DNA from: Trichoplax adhaerens
Taxonomy: Eukaryota > Placozoa > Uniplacotomia > Trichoplacea > Trichoplacidae
Direction: 5' to 3'
Assembly (NCBI RefSeq): GCF_000150275.1
Contig: NW_002060948.1
Coordinates: 4,250,395-4,314,394, forward strand
Length of the DNA stretch: 64,000 nucleotides
Shown here: positions 12,301 to 23,833 of the stretch, piece by piece
Layout: each line of letters opens with the position of its first letter
Position numbering within the stretch: the first letter of the stretch is position 1
Notes under the pieces: generated by a model
Databases searched by the model: none
What the model was told of the DNA's origin: nothing
Seen by the model: only the letters and a program-made list of their open reading frames with translations
Program-made: the position numbers and the translations under genes

Positions 12301-15300
12301 GTTATACATGTTAACCATATCTTTGCATACGCCATTATTCAAGCATGGTAAACTATTACATTCGTTGATATCTGTTTCACATTGATATCCAGTATAACCA
12401 GGTAAGCATGAACAATTATATTTATTAACATGATCATGACACTGACCACCGTTCAGGCAAGGCAGTGAATTGCATTCATTATAGTCAATTTGGCAGTTTG
12501 TTCCCAAAAATCCTGGCAAGCAAGTGCAGTTATATCGATTGACGAGATTGTGACAAGTAGCTTGATTTTGGCAAGGATTACTATTGCATTCATCAATTTC
12601 TGTTTCACAATCGTATCCAGTATAGCCAGGTAAGCATGAACAGTCATATTGATCGATTAGATCGTTGCATATGCCATCATTTAAACATGGGCCACTTTCG
12701 CATTCGTTGATATTAGTTTGACATTCATTTCCTGCATAACCAGGTACGCAAGTACAATTATAGCCATTGATTAAATCTTGGCATGTTCCACCATTTTGAC
12801 ATGGACTGCTTATGCATTCATTAATATTAGTTTGACAGTCAGTTCCAGTAAATCCAGCGATGCAGTTACAGGAATATTTGTTAATTTGATTGACACATTC
12901 TCCATCGTTTTGGCATGGCATTGATAGACATTCATCAATATCTTGCTCACAATGTGTTCCCGTGTAGCCAGCAACACACTGACAATTATAACCGTTAATT
13001 GCATCAGCGCATGTAGCACTATTTTGACAAGGAGAGGAACTGCATTCATTAATGTCTTTTGCACAAAAAAGAAACAAAGATATTAAGAAATTGCGTTACG
13101 CACTACTTAAATTAGGTATAGATCACTAAAATATATTAATATTAGACTCGGAACTAACTTATTGTGCACTGATCGCCTGTGAATCCAGATGCACAAGTAC
13201 AATTATAATAGTTTGGTGCAGAGTTGATGCACGTAGCTTCATTATGACAGGGCGTGAATCTACATCGATTAATATCTATATTTACAAAGTAAGAAGAGCA
13301 ATCCAAATGATTAGTAACTCACTTACCGACGATCCACTAGGTAATTGTCGAATATAACAGAGTAGACAGTGCAATGTATGCTTGTATATATATATACTGT
13401 AGATTCTTACCATCTTGACAAATATTCCCAGAATAATCCGACGTACAATTGCAAGTAAATGAATTTACTTTATCAATGCATACACCATTATTTAGACATG
13501 GCTGGACATGACATTCGTTAATATCTGTTTGCAGTACAAAAATATTTATACCTTAGTAGCTTTATCATGTATTGATACTACACTAGGACCTATAATTTAC
13601 AAAGTGTATTCGAATTTAGCATACAGTTTCCAATGGCTTTCTAATTGAAATCAGTAATTAAATTTTCGACTTACCATTTTCACAATTGGTACCGTTAAAG
13701 CCGGAACCGCAATTGCATCTGTATTGATTTGCACCAACATTGATACACGTACCACTGTTTTGGCATGGTGTTATCCTGCATCGATTATGATCTATAAGGT
13801 TGATAGTTATATACGGTAAAGAAAATCTTAGCATAATATTTTTCCTTGTTAAAGTCAATATTCTTTAGCTAAAAGACGTATGATACAAACAGAAAATTAA
13901 TAAGACAATTGACTCTTTGGTATCTTTATTTATCATTAGGATCCTTACATGAGATATTCTACTATGCTTTACACGTTCAACTTACCGTGTTCACAAAGTG
14001 TTCCATTATAATCTTGTGTACAAACACAAACATATCCATTTATCGAATCACTACAGCTTGCATTGTTACTGCATGGGCTAGAAACGCATTCGTCGATATC
14101 TGTAGTACGAACATTGATTGGAGGGTTAGAAATAAATTTACGCGCTGGTAATGCAGAGACAGCGGCTAGCTACAATAGACATGAGGTATTGATTACTTGT
14201 TTCGCAATGAATTCCTGTGAATCCAGCAGCACAGCTGCAGTTAAAAGTATCAGGGAAGATATTGGAACAGGTAGCGCTGTTTAAACATGGCTCTAGGCGG
14301 CATCGATTATTATCTGTAGCAAAATAGGAAATTATAAAAAGTTATTTACACCGATAAATTTAAGCTAACTTATTTTACGTCAATTAGAGTATATGAATTC
14401 TATTTTGAAAATTATTATAATCCTTAGGCCTTAATAATCGCAAATATATGGAATAGATAACATTTTACATACCATATTGGCAATTAGAACCACTAAAATT
14501 GGTTTTGCAAACGCAGTCGTTACCCAAGACACAATTTCCATTAGCTGTGCAATGGTTAATAAGAAATATATGTATGACAGTCAATGATAATATCTTTATA
14601 GCTAAAGAAGATCAATTCTACCACTAGATTAATTTATTTTTTACCTGTACATCCCTCTTTGATCACACACTGCATGCAGGTGTTTCCTGTCCAACCACTA
14701 TTGCATCTATTTGGTTTGAAGTAAAATTTCATTATAAATACACAGGGAAACATAATCTTTTGGACAATTATTTTTAAGACAATTTATGAAGCTACTGAAA
14801 GTTTTTTGGAAAGAATTTAATATTTTTAACCAACTTACAAACACTCTCCTGGCGCATTTGTACAATTGGCATGAGATAAATCGCAGCCATCCCTACATAT
14901 AGCTTTAACAAAAAGTATATACGTATACAATAAGTCATTTTATTTAAATGAAATAGTAATTGCTGTAATTCCATTTTTTAAAAGCTTCATTTAGTTTTAA
15001 AATCATTATAAGTTTGTTTGGATAATCAAAATTACCAGTATCGCAGGTTTTTCCTGTCCAACCCGTAGTGCAAGAACAGTTATAATGGTTAATCATGTCA
15101 TTACAAGTAGCATTATTTAAGCATGGATTGGAGGAACATTCATTGATTTCTGTCAAAGATATGTTGAAAAATGTATTGGTTACTTCATTAATCACAGTTA
15201 CATCAGAGCTTATGCGATAGTTAATAGTTGTAATATCCAAATATTGCTTTGTAAGTATTTTAACCAGTTGCGTTGAAATGCAATAACTAAATAAGTTGAA

Positions 15301-18300
15301 TGACTGACTACTCGGTGTAAAGTTTAATTAATTTGTTAATGGTTGTATTAACAGACCTGTTTCGCAATTATTTCTAGTATATCCTGGAACACAACTGCAA
15401 GTATAATTATTAACTCCATTATTATTGCATGTGGCGCCGTTACTACAAGGGTTGCTTCTGCAAGAATTTAGGTCTGTAAAACGATATTAAAAACGCTTAC
15501 CATGGGGTACATTGAAAAAATGGAATTTTAATTCTGTTTATAGAAGAAACAGTATATCGAAAATCATAATAGATGGAAAGATCAATGGTACTTGTAATAT
15601 CCTACTTACCATTTTGACAGTTTACACCTGTATAATTAGCCATACAAGCACAGCTGTATGCATATGGTGTGGTATAAGAACAATTTCCACCATTTGTACA
15701 TGGAGGCGCTATTCTACAAGGGTTCATGTCTACAAAATATGTATAAATTAAGTTCTTTAGCTGGATCGGAAATAAAATTAAACTTAAAGTACACGAAACA
15801 AAATTTATAGCTGTTAATGACAAAAATTATGAGTCTATTAGCGCTTAATCATGAAACTTCTAAATATCTATAAATTTGAAAGCTGGCTTATATATCGTAG
15901 ATCACGTTTTCATTTACGGCGTACATGGCAAAGTAATCCCGTTTTTGAGGAACATTTTATCTGATAATCCTGACACTAGTGTGATAGTAGCAGCAGTATT
16001 TGCTGTCATTTATTTAACGCTGCAGTTGCATTTTAATAATGGTACCCTACCTTGTTCGCAATGAACCCCTGTATACTGCGTTGGACATTGGCATGTATAT
16101 CTATTGATTTGATCGATACATGTTGCTTGTATATGTTGGCAAGGATTGGATGCACATTCATCGATATCTTTGAGTACAAACAAATATAAAAATAAAATCG
16201 TATTATTCAATGATCAATGATAAAAATCTTTTAAACATCTCAAGTAGAATTAAGCTAAATTACTTTGTTCACAAGTTATGCCAGTATATCCAGCTGCACA
16301 ATTACATATGAAAGAATTAGCCCCATTATTGATGCAAGTGCTGTTGTATTTGCAAGGAGAGCTGCGACAGCTATTTAAATCTGTAAAAAGTATATAAGTT
16401 GGATCCAGTGGAATAAAAGAGTATGTATTTAAATTTATTTAGTGGCACCTGCATAAATGCATTTAATTACTAAAATGCATCTCAATCCAACATACCATTT
16501 TTACAGTTATTTCCAGAGTAATTGGCTGCACACGTACACGTATAAGTGTCAATACCTGTGGCTGAACATGTACCGCCATTCTGACATAAGCTGCTGTTTT
16601 TTCGACAAGCATTTCCATCTTGTGAGAGTAACCGCAGTATAAGTTAATTAAAATGAGAAATTACTATCTCTGTATGCTTAAATTACAATAGATGCTCAAC
16701 GAAATACGACTAAATAATTTATATCAAGTTTAAGATTTCTATACCGGTTTCGCAATGATTTCCAGTCCAGTCAAATAGACAATTACAAACATAGAAGCTG
16801 ACTTGATCTTGGCATGTACCACCATTTTGGCATGGATTTGAAGAACACTCATTTATATCTATAAGAGAGTTATGGACGTAGAATATTAATTTATCCTGAA
16901 ATTAGGAACTAATTGATTTTAATTTCTAATTATCAGAGATCTTACTTATTTGGCAGTTAGTGCCAGTATATCCGGTAGCACAGCTACATGCATAGTTATT
17001 AACGTTATCTGTACAGCTACCACCATTCTGACATGGGGTTGATTGGCATTCGTTGATATCTATGTGATTATATACCAACAAAAGGATTATATAAAAATGA
17101 GACGGAAATTAAGTCTATAAACTATTGCAATTTCATTAAAATGTAACAGATTGTTCTGTGTTAAAGAACGCTTATTTGTTGACAAAATCTGTAAAACCTT
17201 GTTACAATATAATCAGATTATTTATATTCAGCTTATTATAATAAAAGATGTAACGAATCTAACCTTGATCACAATTGGTTCCTGTATAACCAGGAGCACA
17301 TGTACAAGAATAAGTAAATACTCCTGTAGCAGCACATGTAGCTCCGTTTTTACAAGGTGCACTTATGCGACATTTATTAGCGTCTAAAGAATAAATAAAT
17401 AAATGTTAATATAGATCCTCGTTAAGATAACTTGTAACAAGTTGTAATTATCGGTTCAGTATTAGTTACACTGTCATAATCAGTTAAGTAACGAATTACC
17501 AGTTTCGCAATGTGTACCAGTCCAATCAGAAGGACAATTGCATGTATATCCGTTTATTCCATCAACACATGTAGCATGGGTATGCTGACATGGATTCGAT
17601 GCGCATTCGTCAATGTCTAGCATTAAATAGGTAATATCAAGTCGTGTAAGAAATGGTTAAGCTGATCTTAATTATATAAGTTTTACTTGTGGTACAGATA
17701 GCTCCAGTATATCCAGCTGCACACGTGCAATTATAATAAAGATGGTAATCGTTGCATGTTGCTCCGTTAAGGCAAGGTGTAGAGGCACATTCAGCAACAT
17801 CTACAAAAGAATTAGATAAAAGTTAGACGATAAATTAGGGTAATAAAGTTACAGCAATTTCATTACAATGTAACAGTTTTTCTTAGCTATAGAACGCTTA
17901 TTTGTTAACAAAAACTGTAATAAATATTATATTGCTTTCGTAAGTCTACATTTAAACTGGTCGAAATGTTTACCTAATGCACAGTTTGATCCGGTATAAC
18001 CGGATGTACAAGTGCATGTATAGTCATTAATACCATCTGTACAAGTTGATGAGTGTTGACAGGGATTTGATGAACATTCATCAATGTCTATAAATAGCAA
18101 AATAAATTGAAATTATTGACTTCAATTTCCTTACATAAAATTGGAAAAAGATAAGTTTTAAAGGAAGAATGTGGCTCAAATAATTTCTGTCTTATGCAAA
18201 TTTCTCTCAATTTGACTGAACGAACAAATATTTTAGAGTTTAATATAAATTTACTTGTTCCGCATTGGGTTCCAGTATATCCTGCAGCACATATACAATT

Positions 18301-21300
18301 GTATTTATTAACCAAGTTATCACAGGTTGCACCATTTAAGCACGGAGTCGATATGCATTCATTGACATCTAAATCATTCAATTTCGACATAAGAGTTTAG
18401 CAAGTGTAGGCTAATATCTCAAATTTTACAGCATGATACGAGTGAAAAACATATGAAGAATACGTGCATGGTTACCTTGATCACAATTTATTCCTGTATA
18501 TCCTGGCGCACAAGTACATGTGTAAACGTTGAGGCTAACATAAGAACAAGTACCTCCGTTCTGACATGGTGAAGATAATCGGCATAAATTGCCATCTGGT
18601 GTAAATGAAAACAATGTTATTCATTAATTATTTTATCCAGTACACAGTACAATTTAGAATTATATGTCATTAATTATCTTGATACAATTCATTATATATA
18701 TATAGTTAAGTATTCAGAATTGATGATAGATACCAGTTTCACAATGAGCTCCTGTCCAATCAGAAGGACAATTGCAAGTGTAACTATTTACACCATCAAC
18801 ACATGTAGAGTAAGCATGTTGACATGGATTCGATACACATTCGTCGATATCTATCATGTAGTTTAATTAGATAGAGTAGATTAAGGGTAAGTAAATACCT
18901 CAAATACTATCAGCCAGCCTCAAGAATATATTTACGTATAATAGACACTATATTGCAGTCGAGGCTACTTTGAAAGCTGAATTTAATTAAGTAAAGTTTA
19001 CTTGTGCTGCAGATCGCTCCTGTATATCCGGCTGCACATGTGCAATTATAGTAGAGATGATAGTCGTGGCATGTTGCTCCGTTAAGGCAAGGTATAGAGG
19101 TACATTCTGCAAAATCTACAAAAGCATTTTATAAAATTAGACGGAAATTAAGTCTATAAACTATTGCAATTTCATTAAAATGTAACAGATTGTTCTGTGT
19201 TAAAGAACGCTTATTTGTTGACAAATTTTGTAAAATCTTGTTACAACAGAATCAGATTATTTATATTCAGCTTATTATAATAAAAGATGTAACGAATCTA
19301 ACCTTGATCACAATTGGTTCCTGTATAACCAGGAGCACATGTACAAGAATAAGTAAATACTCCTGTAGCAGCACATGTAGCTCCGTTTTTACAAGGTGCA
19401 CTTATGCGACATTTATTAGCGTCTAAAGAATAAATAAATAAATGTTAATATAGATCCACGTTACGATAACTTGTAACAAGTTGTGATTATCGGTTCAGTA
19501 TTAGTTACACTGTCATAATCAGTTAAGTAACGAATTACCAGTTTCGCAATGTGTACCAGTCCAATCAGAAGGACAATTGCATGTATATCCGTTTATTCCA
19601 TCAACACATGTAGCATGGGTATGCTGACATGGATTCGATGCACATTCGTCAATGTCTAGCATTAAATAGGTAAATATCGAGTCGTGTAAGAAATGGTTAA
19701 GTTGATCTTAATTATATAAGTTTTACTTGTGGTACAGATAGCTCCAGTATATCCAGCTGCACACGTGCAATTATAATAAAGATGGTAATCGTTGCATGTT
19801 GCTCCGTTAAGGCAAGGTGTAGAGGCACATTCAGCAACATCTACAAAAGAATTAGATAAAAATTAGACGATAAATTAGAGTAATAAAGTTACAGCAATTT
19901 CATTACAATGTAACAGTTTTTCTTAGCTAAAGAACGCTTATTTGTTAACAAAAACTGTATAATCCTATTACAACATAATCAAATTGTTTATATTGATTTT
20001 ATTATTAAGGATGATATAAAGAAAACAAACCTTGATCGCAATTGGTTCCTGTATAACCGGAAGTACAAGTGCATTTATATGTGCTTACTCCTGTGGCAGC
20101 ACATGTTGCTCCATTTTTACAAGGTGCACTTCTGCGACATTCATTAGCATCTAAAGAATAAATAAATGTTATTATAGATTATATTTACGTTCAATTTTAA
20201 CAAATGGAGTTTATATTGGCTTAGCGTTAATCAAACTGTCATACTAAGTTAAACAACAAATTACCAATGTCGCAATGTGTGCCAGTCCAGTCAGAAGGAC
20301 ACTGGCACGTATATCCATTTATTCCATCAAGACATGTAGCATAGACATGCTGGCATGGACTGGATGCACATTCATTAATATCTGGTATTAAATTTGCAAA
20401 TATTAAGTCTTTCAGCTTATATTTAAAAGCAATCGTCTATTGCAATGAGGTGTATTTAAAGTTTGAGAATAATGATCGAAACAGGATATTAACATACTTG
20501 AACTACAATCTGATCCGGTATAGCCATTAGCACAACTGCATGTATAACTGTTGACACCATCGACACAAGTTCCACCATTTTGGCAAGTTATACTGGCACA
20601 ATCATCAATATCTAAGGATGACAGAGATGAAAACGATACATATGTAAGTGTTTTCTTTAATTTTTGCTTAAAATATCTTTTGTAACGAGTTGGATTCAGA
20701 ATTCTATCGCAAGTGTATTTAAGCCATGGTATATTCTTCTAGAGAAAAATTCTTATGGAATTATTTGCAAGCTAAGTATATTATGAACGATATGTTTCTA
20801 TCTTTAATTGTGTATATTAAACCGCAATATATATGCAGATCTAATTACATATGTGAATATTTTCACTTTATCTAATTAATAACTTTGGTTTCTTACTAGA
20901 TGCGCAAGTTGATCCAGTAAAGCCAGTTTCACATGCACAAGTATAAGTATTGATTCCAGTATAGGTACATGTGCCGCTATTTTGACAAGGAGTACTCGAT
21001 CGACAAAGATTTCCATCTATTTTTGTAGGAATGTAGATGAGACGTTATACTAAGTATGAATTATTGTAAAACAGCAATTTGTTATTTAATTAATCAAATC
21101 ATCTAAAGCTTATTGCAGAAATCCATTCTGACAAGGTATAAATTAATTATCCGTAGATTAAGAATCTTACCGGTTTCACAGTTAGTCCCAGTCCATTCTT
21201 TGGGGCAGGTACAGGAATACGAATTGACGTTGTTATGACAAGTTGCATAAACATGTTGGCATGGATTAGATGCACACTCGTTAATGTCTATAGTTAAAAA

Positions 21301-23833
21301 GTAAATATTGTAGTTAGTACGTATGAATCCAATTTCTTCCAGAGTCGGCATTTTATTATATGCGTTATAAAACAATTATTAGACTACTAGGCGATTAAAG
21401 TTACGCGTACATTCTTTATCGTAAGATAATAGTAGAAATCTTATAGTTAGTTTACGATATACCTGTTTGACAGTTTGTGCCAGTGTAGCCTGTCACGCAG
21501 GAACAAGTGTAAGCATTTGCCCCATTATTTGCACATGTGCCACCATTCTGACAGGGGGTACTACGACAGCTATTTAAATCTAATTAAATTAAAACAAATA
21601 GTTCTTTAATAAGTATATAAGTTCATGAATTTAATACAGGCATGTATTTCGTTAATATATAGCTAAAACTGTCTTTTCGAATATCAATTAGGAACAAGGA
21701 ATACCTTGAAAAAGTGATGGTTCAATTAATGCAAAAATTAAATTATATTTATAGGAACGCTTAAACTCGAAGTTTACTTGCACTTAGAACTGCGTTTATC
21801 TGGTTAAATGTATTTAATATCTTAGATATCGTATTTATTTGAATATTATCAGATTTATAGATGCAACTCGTGCAAGTAATGGCGTATTCCTACCGGTGTT
21901 ACAATCTGTCCCAGACCATGTACTTTCACAAGTAACAGAAACCTTTAATGTAAATTCGGATTTATTATCAGTGATGGGCCGAGAACCAGTCATGGTGATT
22001 GTTGATGAAGATCCAGGTATAACATAAAATGTGCTTGAAAGTTTGTCAAGTAAGTCGTCAGCACCATCACTATAATCTTTATCCATAGATGTAATATGTA
22101 CATTGACATAGCCCTAAAGCAAAGATCTTTGTTACTCCAAAACAAATTGATAATCCAAAATAACTTTAAGTTACATTTTTAAACACTTACTTCGTATCGT
22201 TCACTGATTGAACCTTGATAAGGATTATTTACGCCACTATCTGTTAGCGCTTGACTACTTGTGAAAGTTATAGTTTCACCGCCATCCCATACTTTAGTAG
22301 TTAGAGAACCATAAGTACATGCATCATTGATATTGCCTTTATTACTGCATAAAATGAAGTAATAGTTGCATGAAGAGAAAGTATCGCATTTGCCATTATC
22401 CCAGTTGCGTTCATTCTTGTTGTAATATTTTTGAAATTCGTAAGTGACGTAAGCATGAACATCAGCTTCAACGTACTGTAATTATTTGGAAAGGTGAGAA
22501 GAAAATATTAGGTGCTTTTACTTAAATAATCGATAATTACCGATTTTGGCACAGATACATTTATTTAAATCCGTAGTCGATATAAATAACTAAACAAGGA
22601 ATTATCAGAATTACTATGCTATCTTCAGTAAAGATAGTCTTCATGATCACAATATTGTCAACAGTTCATTGTTAATGTAAAAGACATAAGCGGAAAAGGA
22701 AAAGTTTAATATAGCAATACACAGCCGCCCCTTCTGTTACAAGGCAGTGTTGATCATGGCTGTGCTACGTTTTGAAACTATAAAGTTGAAGGTTAGGCAG
22801 TTGGGCATTATGAAAATTACATTATTAATCTTTAATTTGATGGAAATGTGTTGCATTTTTACTGCATTAGTAAAGAAAGGACTACTTGTAAGAAGAATTT
22901 TAATCTATGATTTGTAATGCAAATTCTCCCATAGTACTTCAACTTCTAACCTTTAAGCTTTTGACCTATGAAGTTAAAAATTACTTGATTCTTTTATATT
23001 ATGATACTGTGGAATTCTAACGTATAATTGTGGGTGTATAATATGTGATATTAATACTGTATTATTAAAAGCACGTTGTCGTCGATGATGAATTTGAGTG
23101 CGAGAAAGGAATTTATTTATCTTAATACATTCTCATCCTAAAATCTGATGAAATTGATGTAGATGTCAACATCGGGTGAAATCATGTATCTTATTGTATC
23201 TGGTATGATTGTTACCGTGATGATGAGTGTCATATCGGGCAATTGAAGCATGAATTTTTATTATCTTTTCAGTAGGCGTATGATATTATCTATGTCTTAA
23301 AAAGTAATCATTCTAAGAAGTGCATTTGAATACGCTTCAGCGATAATAAGTAACAATCGATAATGCATGATATTACTTTAATTTCTAATCTGAGTTGAAG
23401 TTAGTAGATAGCATGTTTTAAAGCAGCCGTAATAACATAAAGGAACTACAACATCTGGCAATTGCTTATCAATTAAAATTGTAAACGATGTTATGATACT
23501 AAAGGCATAGTATCACTTCCAATAAAGATAGAGAGTAAGTTTAAGTAATTTAAAATTTAGAATAATGATTTTAATCCTATCAATATAATATAGGAAATTT
23601 ACCAAAAATTTTCAATTATTTGGCTAACATCTGTTACTCATTAAGGTATTTTATAATAAGATAGTAGAAGCTGATATGTTATACATATATATAAGCTATG
23701 CTACATTGGGCTAAAGAAAAATATGTACGCCTTCATGCACTAGAATGTTCAGTCATATTTATTAAATTACCTGTAAATTAGATAGCGCTAGAACAGCTAT
23801 TAATAGTAATAACTTGATATTGAGATGGATCAT
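5397..23833 (-). CDS. Gene A: giant Jagged/Serrate-like EGF transmembrane protein
   Basis: About 50 exons, all on the minus strand. Order: signal peptide (23771-23833), MNNL-like domain (21894-22475), 25 single-EGF exons (15036-21579), Delta/Jagged-type EGF1-2 (14473-14902), five EGF exons, a ten-EGF exon, further EGF exons, VWC (7131-7549), juxtamembrane domain (6481-6930), transmembrane helix and tail (5397-6325). Splice phases agree at every junction I checked; the coding length is about 10.1 kb (about 3,370 codons, roughly 70 EGF domains). Seen directly: the VWC segment (WCGPSNC...) and the stretch [18 protein letters not shown] follow the vertebrate Jagged pattern closely. Family knowledge: MNNL, DSL, EGFs, VWC and a membrane helix make a Jagged/Serrate ligand for Notch. 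Odd: no intact DSL domain, far more than Jagged's 16 EGFs, and one TGA at 9098-9100 that would truncate the product before the membrane helix. A Notch-ligand role is inferred. Confidence 0.75.
6481..6930 (-). CDS. Gene A juxtamembrane domain exons, Jagged-like
   Basis: Two exons. The first, 6793-6930, is 138 nt and phase 0 at both ends, and reads [16 protein letters not shown], then [14 protein letters not shown] and [10 protein letters not shown]. The second, 6481-6601, reads [18 protein letters not shown] and ends in phase 1 before the membrane-helix exon. The first matches the conserved segment after the VWC domain of Jagged proteins (C-x-x-L-R-x-x-x-x-L-K-N followed by a Cys strand). The second matches only in position and in its helical, polar character. 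This is the strongest support for Jagged rather than generic EGF ancestry. Confidence 0.75.
7131..7549 (-). CDS. Gene A VWC domain exons, Jagged-like
   Basis: Exons 7449-7549 and 7131-7349. The first reads [33 protein letters not shown] and the second [14 protein letters not shown], then CVAQSYC and further cysteines. The spacing of C-x-C, C..WCGP..C and the following Cys pairs is that of the von Willebrand factor type C domain found in Jagged between the last EGF and the membrane. The junction is phase 0 inside CTQ|VWC. The next exon continues with the Jagged-type juxtamembrane segment, so order and content both match the family. Confidence 0.85.
7665..8419 (-). CDS. Gene A EGF exons before the VWC domain
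   Basis: Exon 7665-7778 holds one EGF ([16 protein letters not shown]...) and donates in phase 1 to the VWC exon, giving CST-R-ICVYGG. Exon 7899-8419 holds about four and a half calcium-binding EGFs, including one with an extended first loop ([16 protein letters not shown]). It begins in phase 2, so its intron cuts inside an EGF after CNCG, unlike the phase-1 borders elsewhere. Confidence 0.85.
8526..10263 (-). CDS. Gene A 15-EGF exon with an in-frame TGA
   Basis: A 1,738-nt exon entered in phase 1 (CRHG|GTC junction with the exon ending at 10513) and left in phase 2. It encodes about 15 calcium-binding EGF repeats of the pattern [DN]I[ND]EC....PC..GG.C.D..N.Y.C.C..GY.G..C. One codon breaks the frame: TGA at 9098-9100, at the x of a C-x-C pair (TCC TGT TGA TGT AGA). 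On both sides the EGF pattern is intact in the same frame, through 8526. A nonsense mutation, an assembly error and RNA editing are all possible; no short intron with GT..AG removes it. Confidence 0.85.
10513..11602 (-). CDS. Gene A EGF exons with one split EGF
   Basis: Exons 11372-11602 (two EGFs, ending in the variant [11 protein letters not shown]), 11099-11212 (one EGF), 10948-10997 (50 nt, the first half of an EGF ending NNGTCQ in phase 0) and 10513-10840 (second half starting DLVSAYQC, then two EGFs and the start of a third that is completed in the next exon). Phases agree throughout. The 50-nt exon is easy to miss and is needed to keep the frame. Confidence 0.8.
11679..13055 (-). CDS. 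Gene A ten-EGF exon plus one EGF exon
   Basis: Exon 11916-13055 is 1,140 nt, phase 1 at both ends, and encodes ten EGF repeats without an intron. Exon 11679-11792 adds one EGF ([16 protein letters not shown]). Two similar multi-EGF exons lie in gene B (47836-48864 and 52697-53494), so this unit was copied at least twice. The repeats carry the D-[IV]-[ND]-E-C calcium-binding start and many N-x-[ST] sites. Confidence 0.88.
13159..14313 (-). CDS. Gene A five single-EGF exons after EGF1-2
   Basis: Exons 14197-14313, 13986-14099, 13675-13791, 13411-13524 and 13159-13275, each 114 or 117 nt and phase 1 at both ends. Starts alternate between D-x-N-R-C-R (no calcium-binding Glu) and DI[ND]EC. The same five-exon series in the same order is found at 49341-50506 in gene B, with clear divergence. 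Confidence 0.85.
14473..14902 (-). CDS. Gene A Delta/Jagged-type EGF1-EGF2 block
   Basis: Three short exons with unusual phases: 14839-14902 (64 nt, [14 protein letters not shown]), 14645-14706 (62 nt, [13 protein letters not shown], ends GCTG) and 14473-14544 (72 nt, [13 protein letters not shown]). Joined, they give the atypical EGF1 (short loops, no calcium site, x-I-C-x-x-G-C start) and the EGF2 (G-x-C-x-x-x-x-x-C-x-C) that follow the DSL domain in Delta and Jagged. Here they sit after 25 ordinary EGFs. The preceding exon ends [10 protein letters not shown], which resembles the end of a DSL domain (GWxGxxC). Confidence 0.8.
15036..21579 (-). CDS. Gene A 25 single-EGF exon array
   Basis: Exons, 5' to 3': 21463-21579, 21171-21287, 20897-21016, 20498-20611, 20265-20381, 20031-20150, 19727-19840, 19539-19655, 19303-19422, 19002-19115, 18734-18850, 18476-18595, 18255-18368, 17974-18087, 17687-17800, 17500-17616, 17264-17383, 16946-17059, 16745-16858, 16496-16618, 16264-16380, 16051-16167, 15610-15729, 15357-15473, 15036-15149. 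Each is one whole EGF in phase 1-1, so any can be skipped or added without a frameshift. They fall into repeating classes: DIDECxSNPCQHxxATC, [17 protein letters not shown] or [17 protein letters not shown], and [16 protein letters not shown]. The class order recurs about every three exons, which suggests growth by three-exon cassettes. Confidence 0.85.
17101..19980 (+). repeat. Tandem duplication of a three-exon EGF cassette in gene A
   Basis: Sequence from about 17101 to 17930 recurs almost base for base, introns included, at about 19141 to 19970 (offset about 2,040). It covers exons 17264/19303, 17500/19539 and 17687/19727. Intron identity as high as exon identity points to a recent event. 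Gene B has only one copy of the cassette (54.8-55.6 kb). Confidence 0.8.
21894..22475 (-). CDS. Gene A MNNL-like N-terminal domain and first DSL loop
   Basis: Exons 22191-22475 (285 nt, phase 0-0) and 21894-22113 (220 nt, phase 0-1). The sequence has [28 protein letters not shown], then [17 protein letters not shown], and ends [17 protein letters not shown]. This follows the Notch-ligand N-terminal (MNNL, C2-like) layout: paired cysteines around an aromatic strand, a C-x-YGS motif, a D-rich loop, and a final strand running into C-x-x-x-[WY]-x-G-x-x-C, the first loop of DSL. The rest of DSL is absent; the next exon is an ordinary EGF. The domain call rests on pattern, with low sequence identity. 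Confidence 0.65.
23771..23833 (-). CDS. Gene A exon 1: signal peptide
   Basis: A 63-nt exon from ATG at 23833 to GTAATT at 23770. It encodes [17 protein letters not shown] and a few polar residues, a clear signal peptide, and ends in phase 0 to match exon 2. The same exon is conserved at 60216-60278 in gene B with a few substitutions, which supports it as real. The intron to exon 2 is about 1.3 kb. Confidence 0.8.

Noticed and set aside
17151-17387. Repeated 78-aa plus-strand frame found three times (17151, 19190, 54818)
   Set aside because: It is the antisense of an intron plus one EGF exon; its threefold repeat comes from the duplicated cassette.
21835-22086. Plus-strand 62-aa frames over MNNL exon 3 (also 57468-57656)
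   Set aside because: Antisense of the conserved exon; both copies show it only because the exon itself is duplicated.
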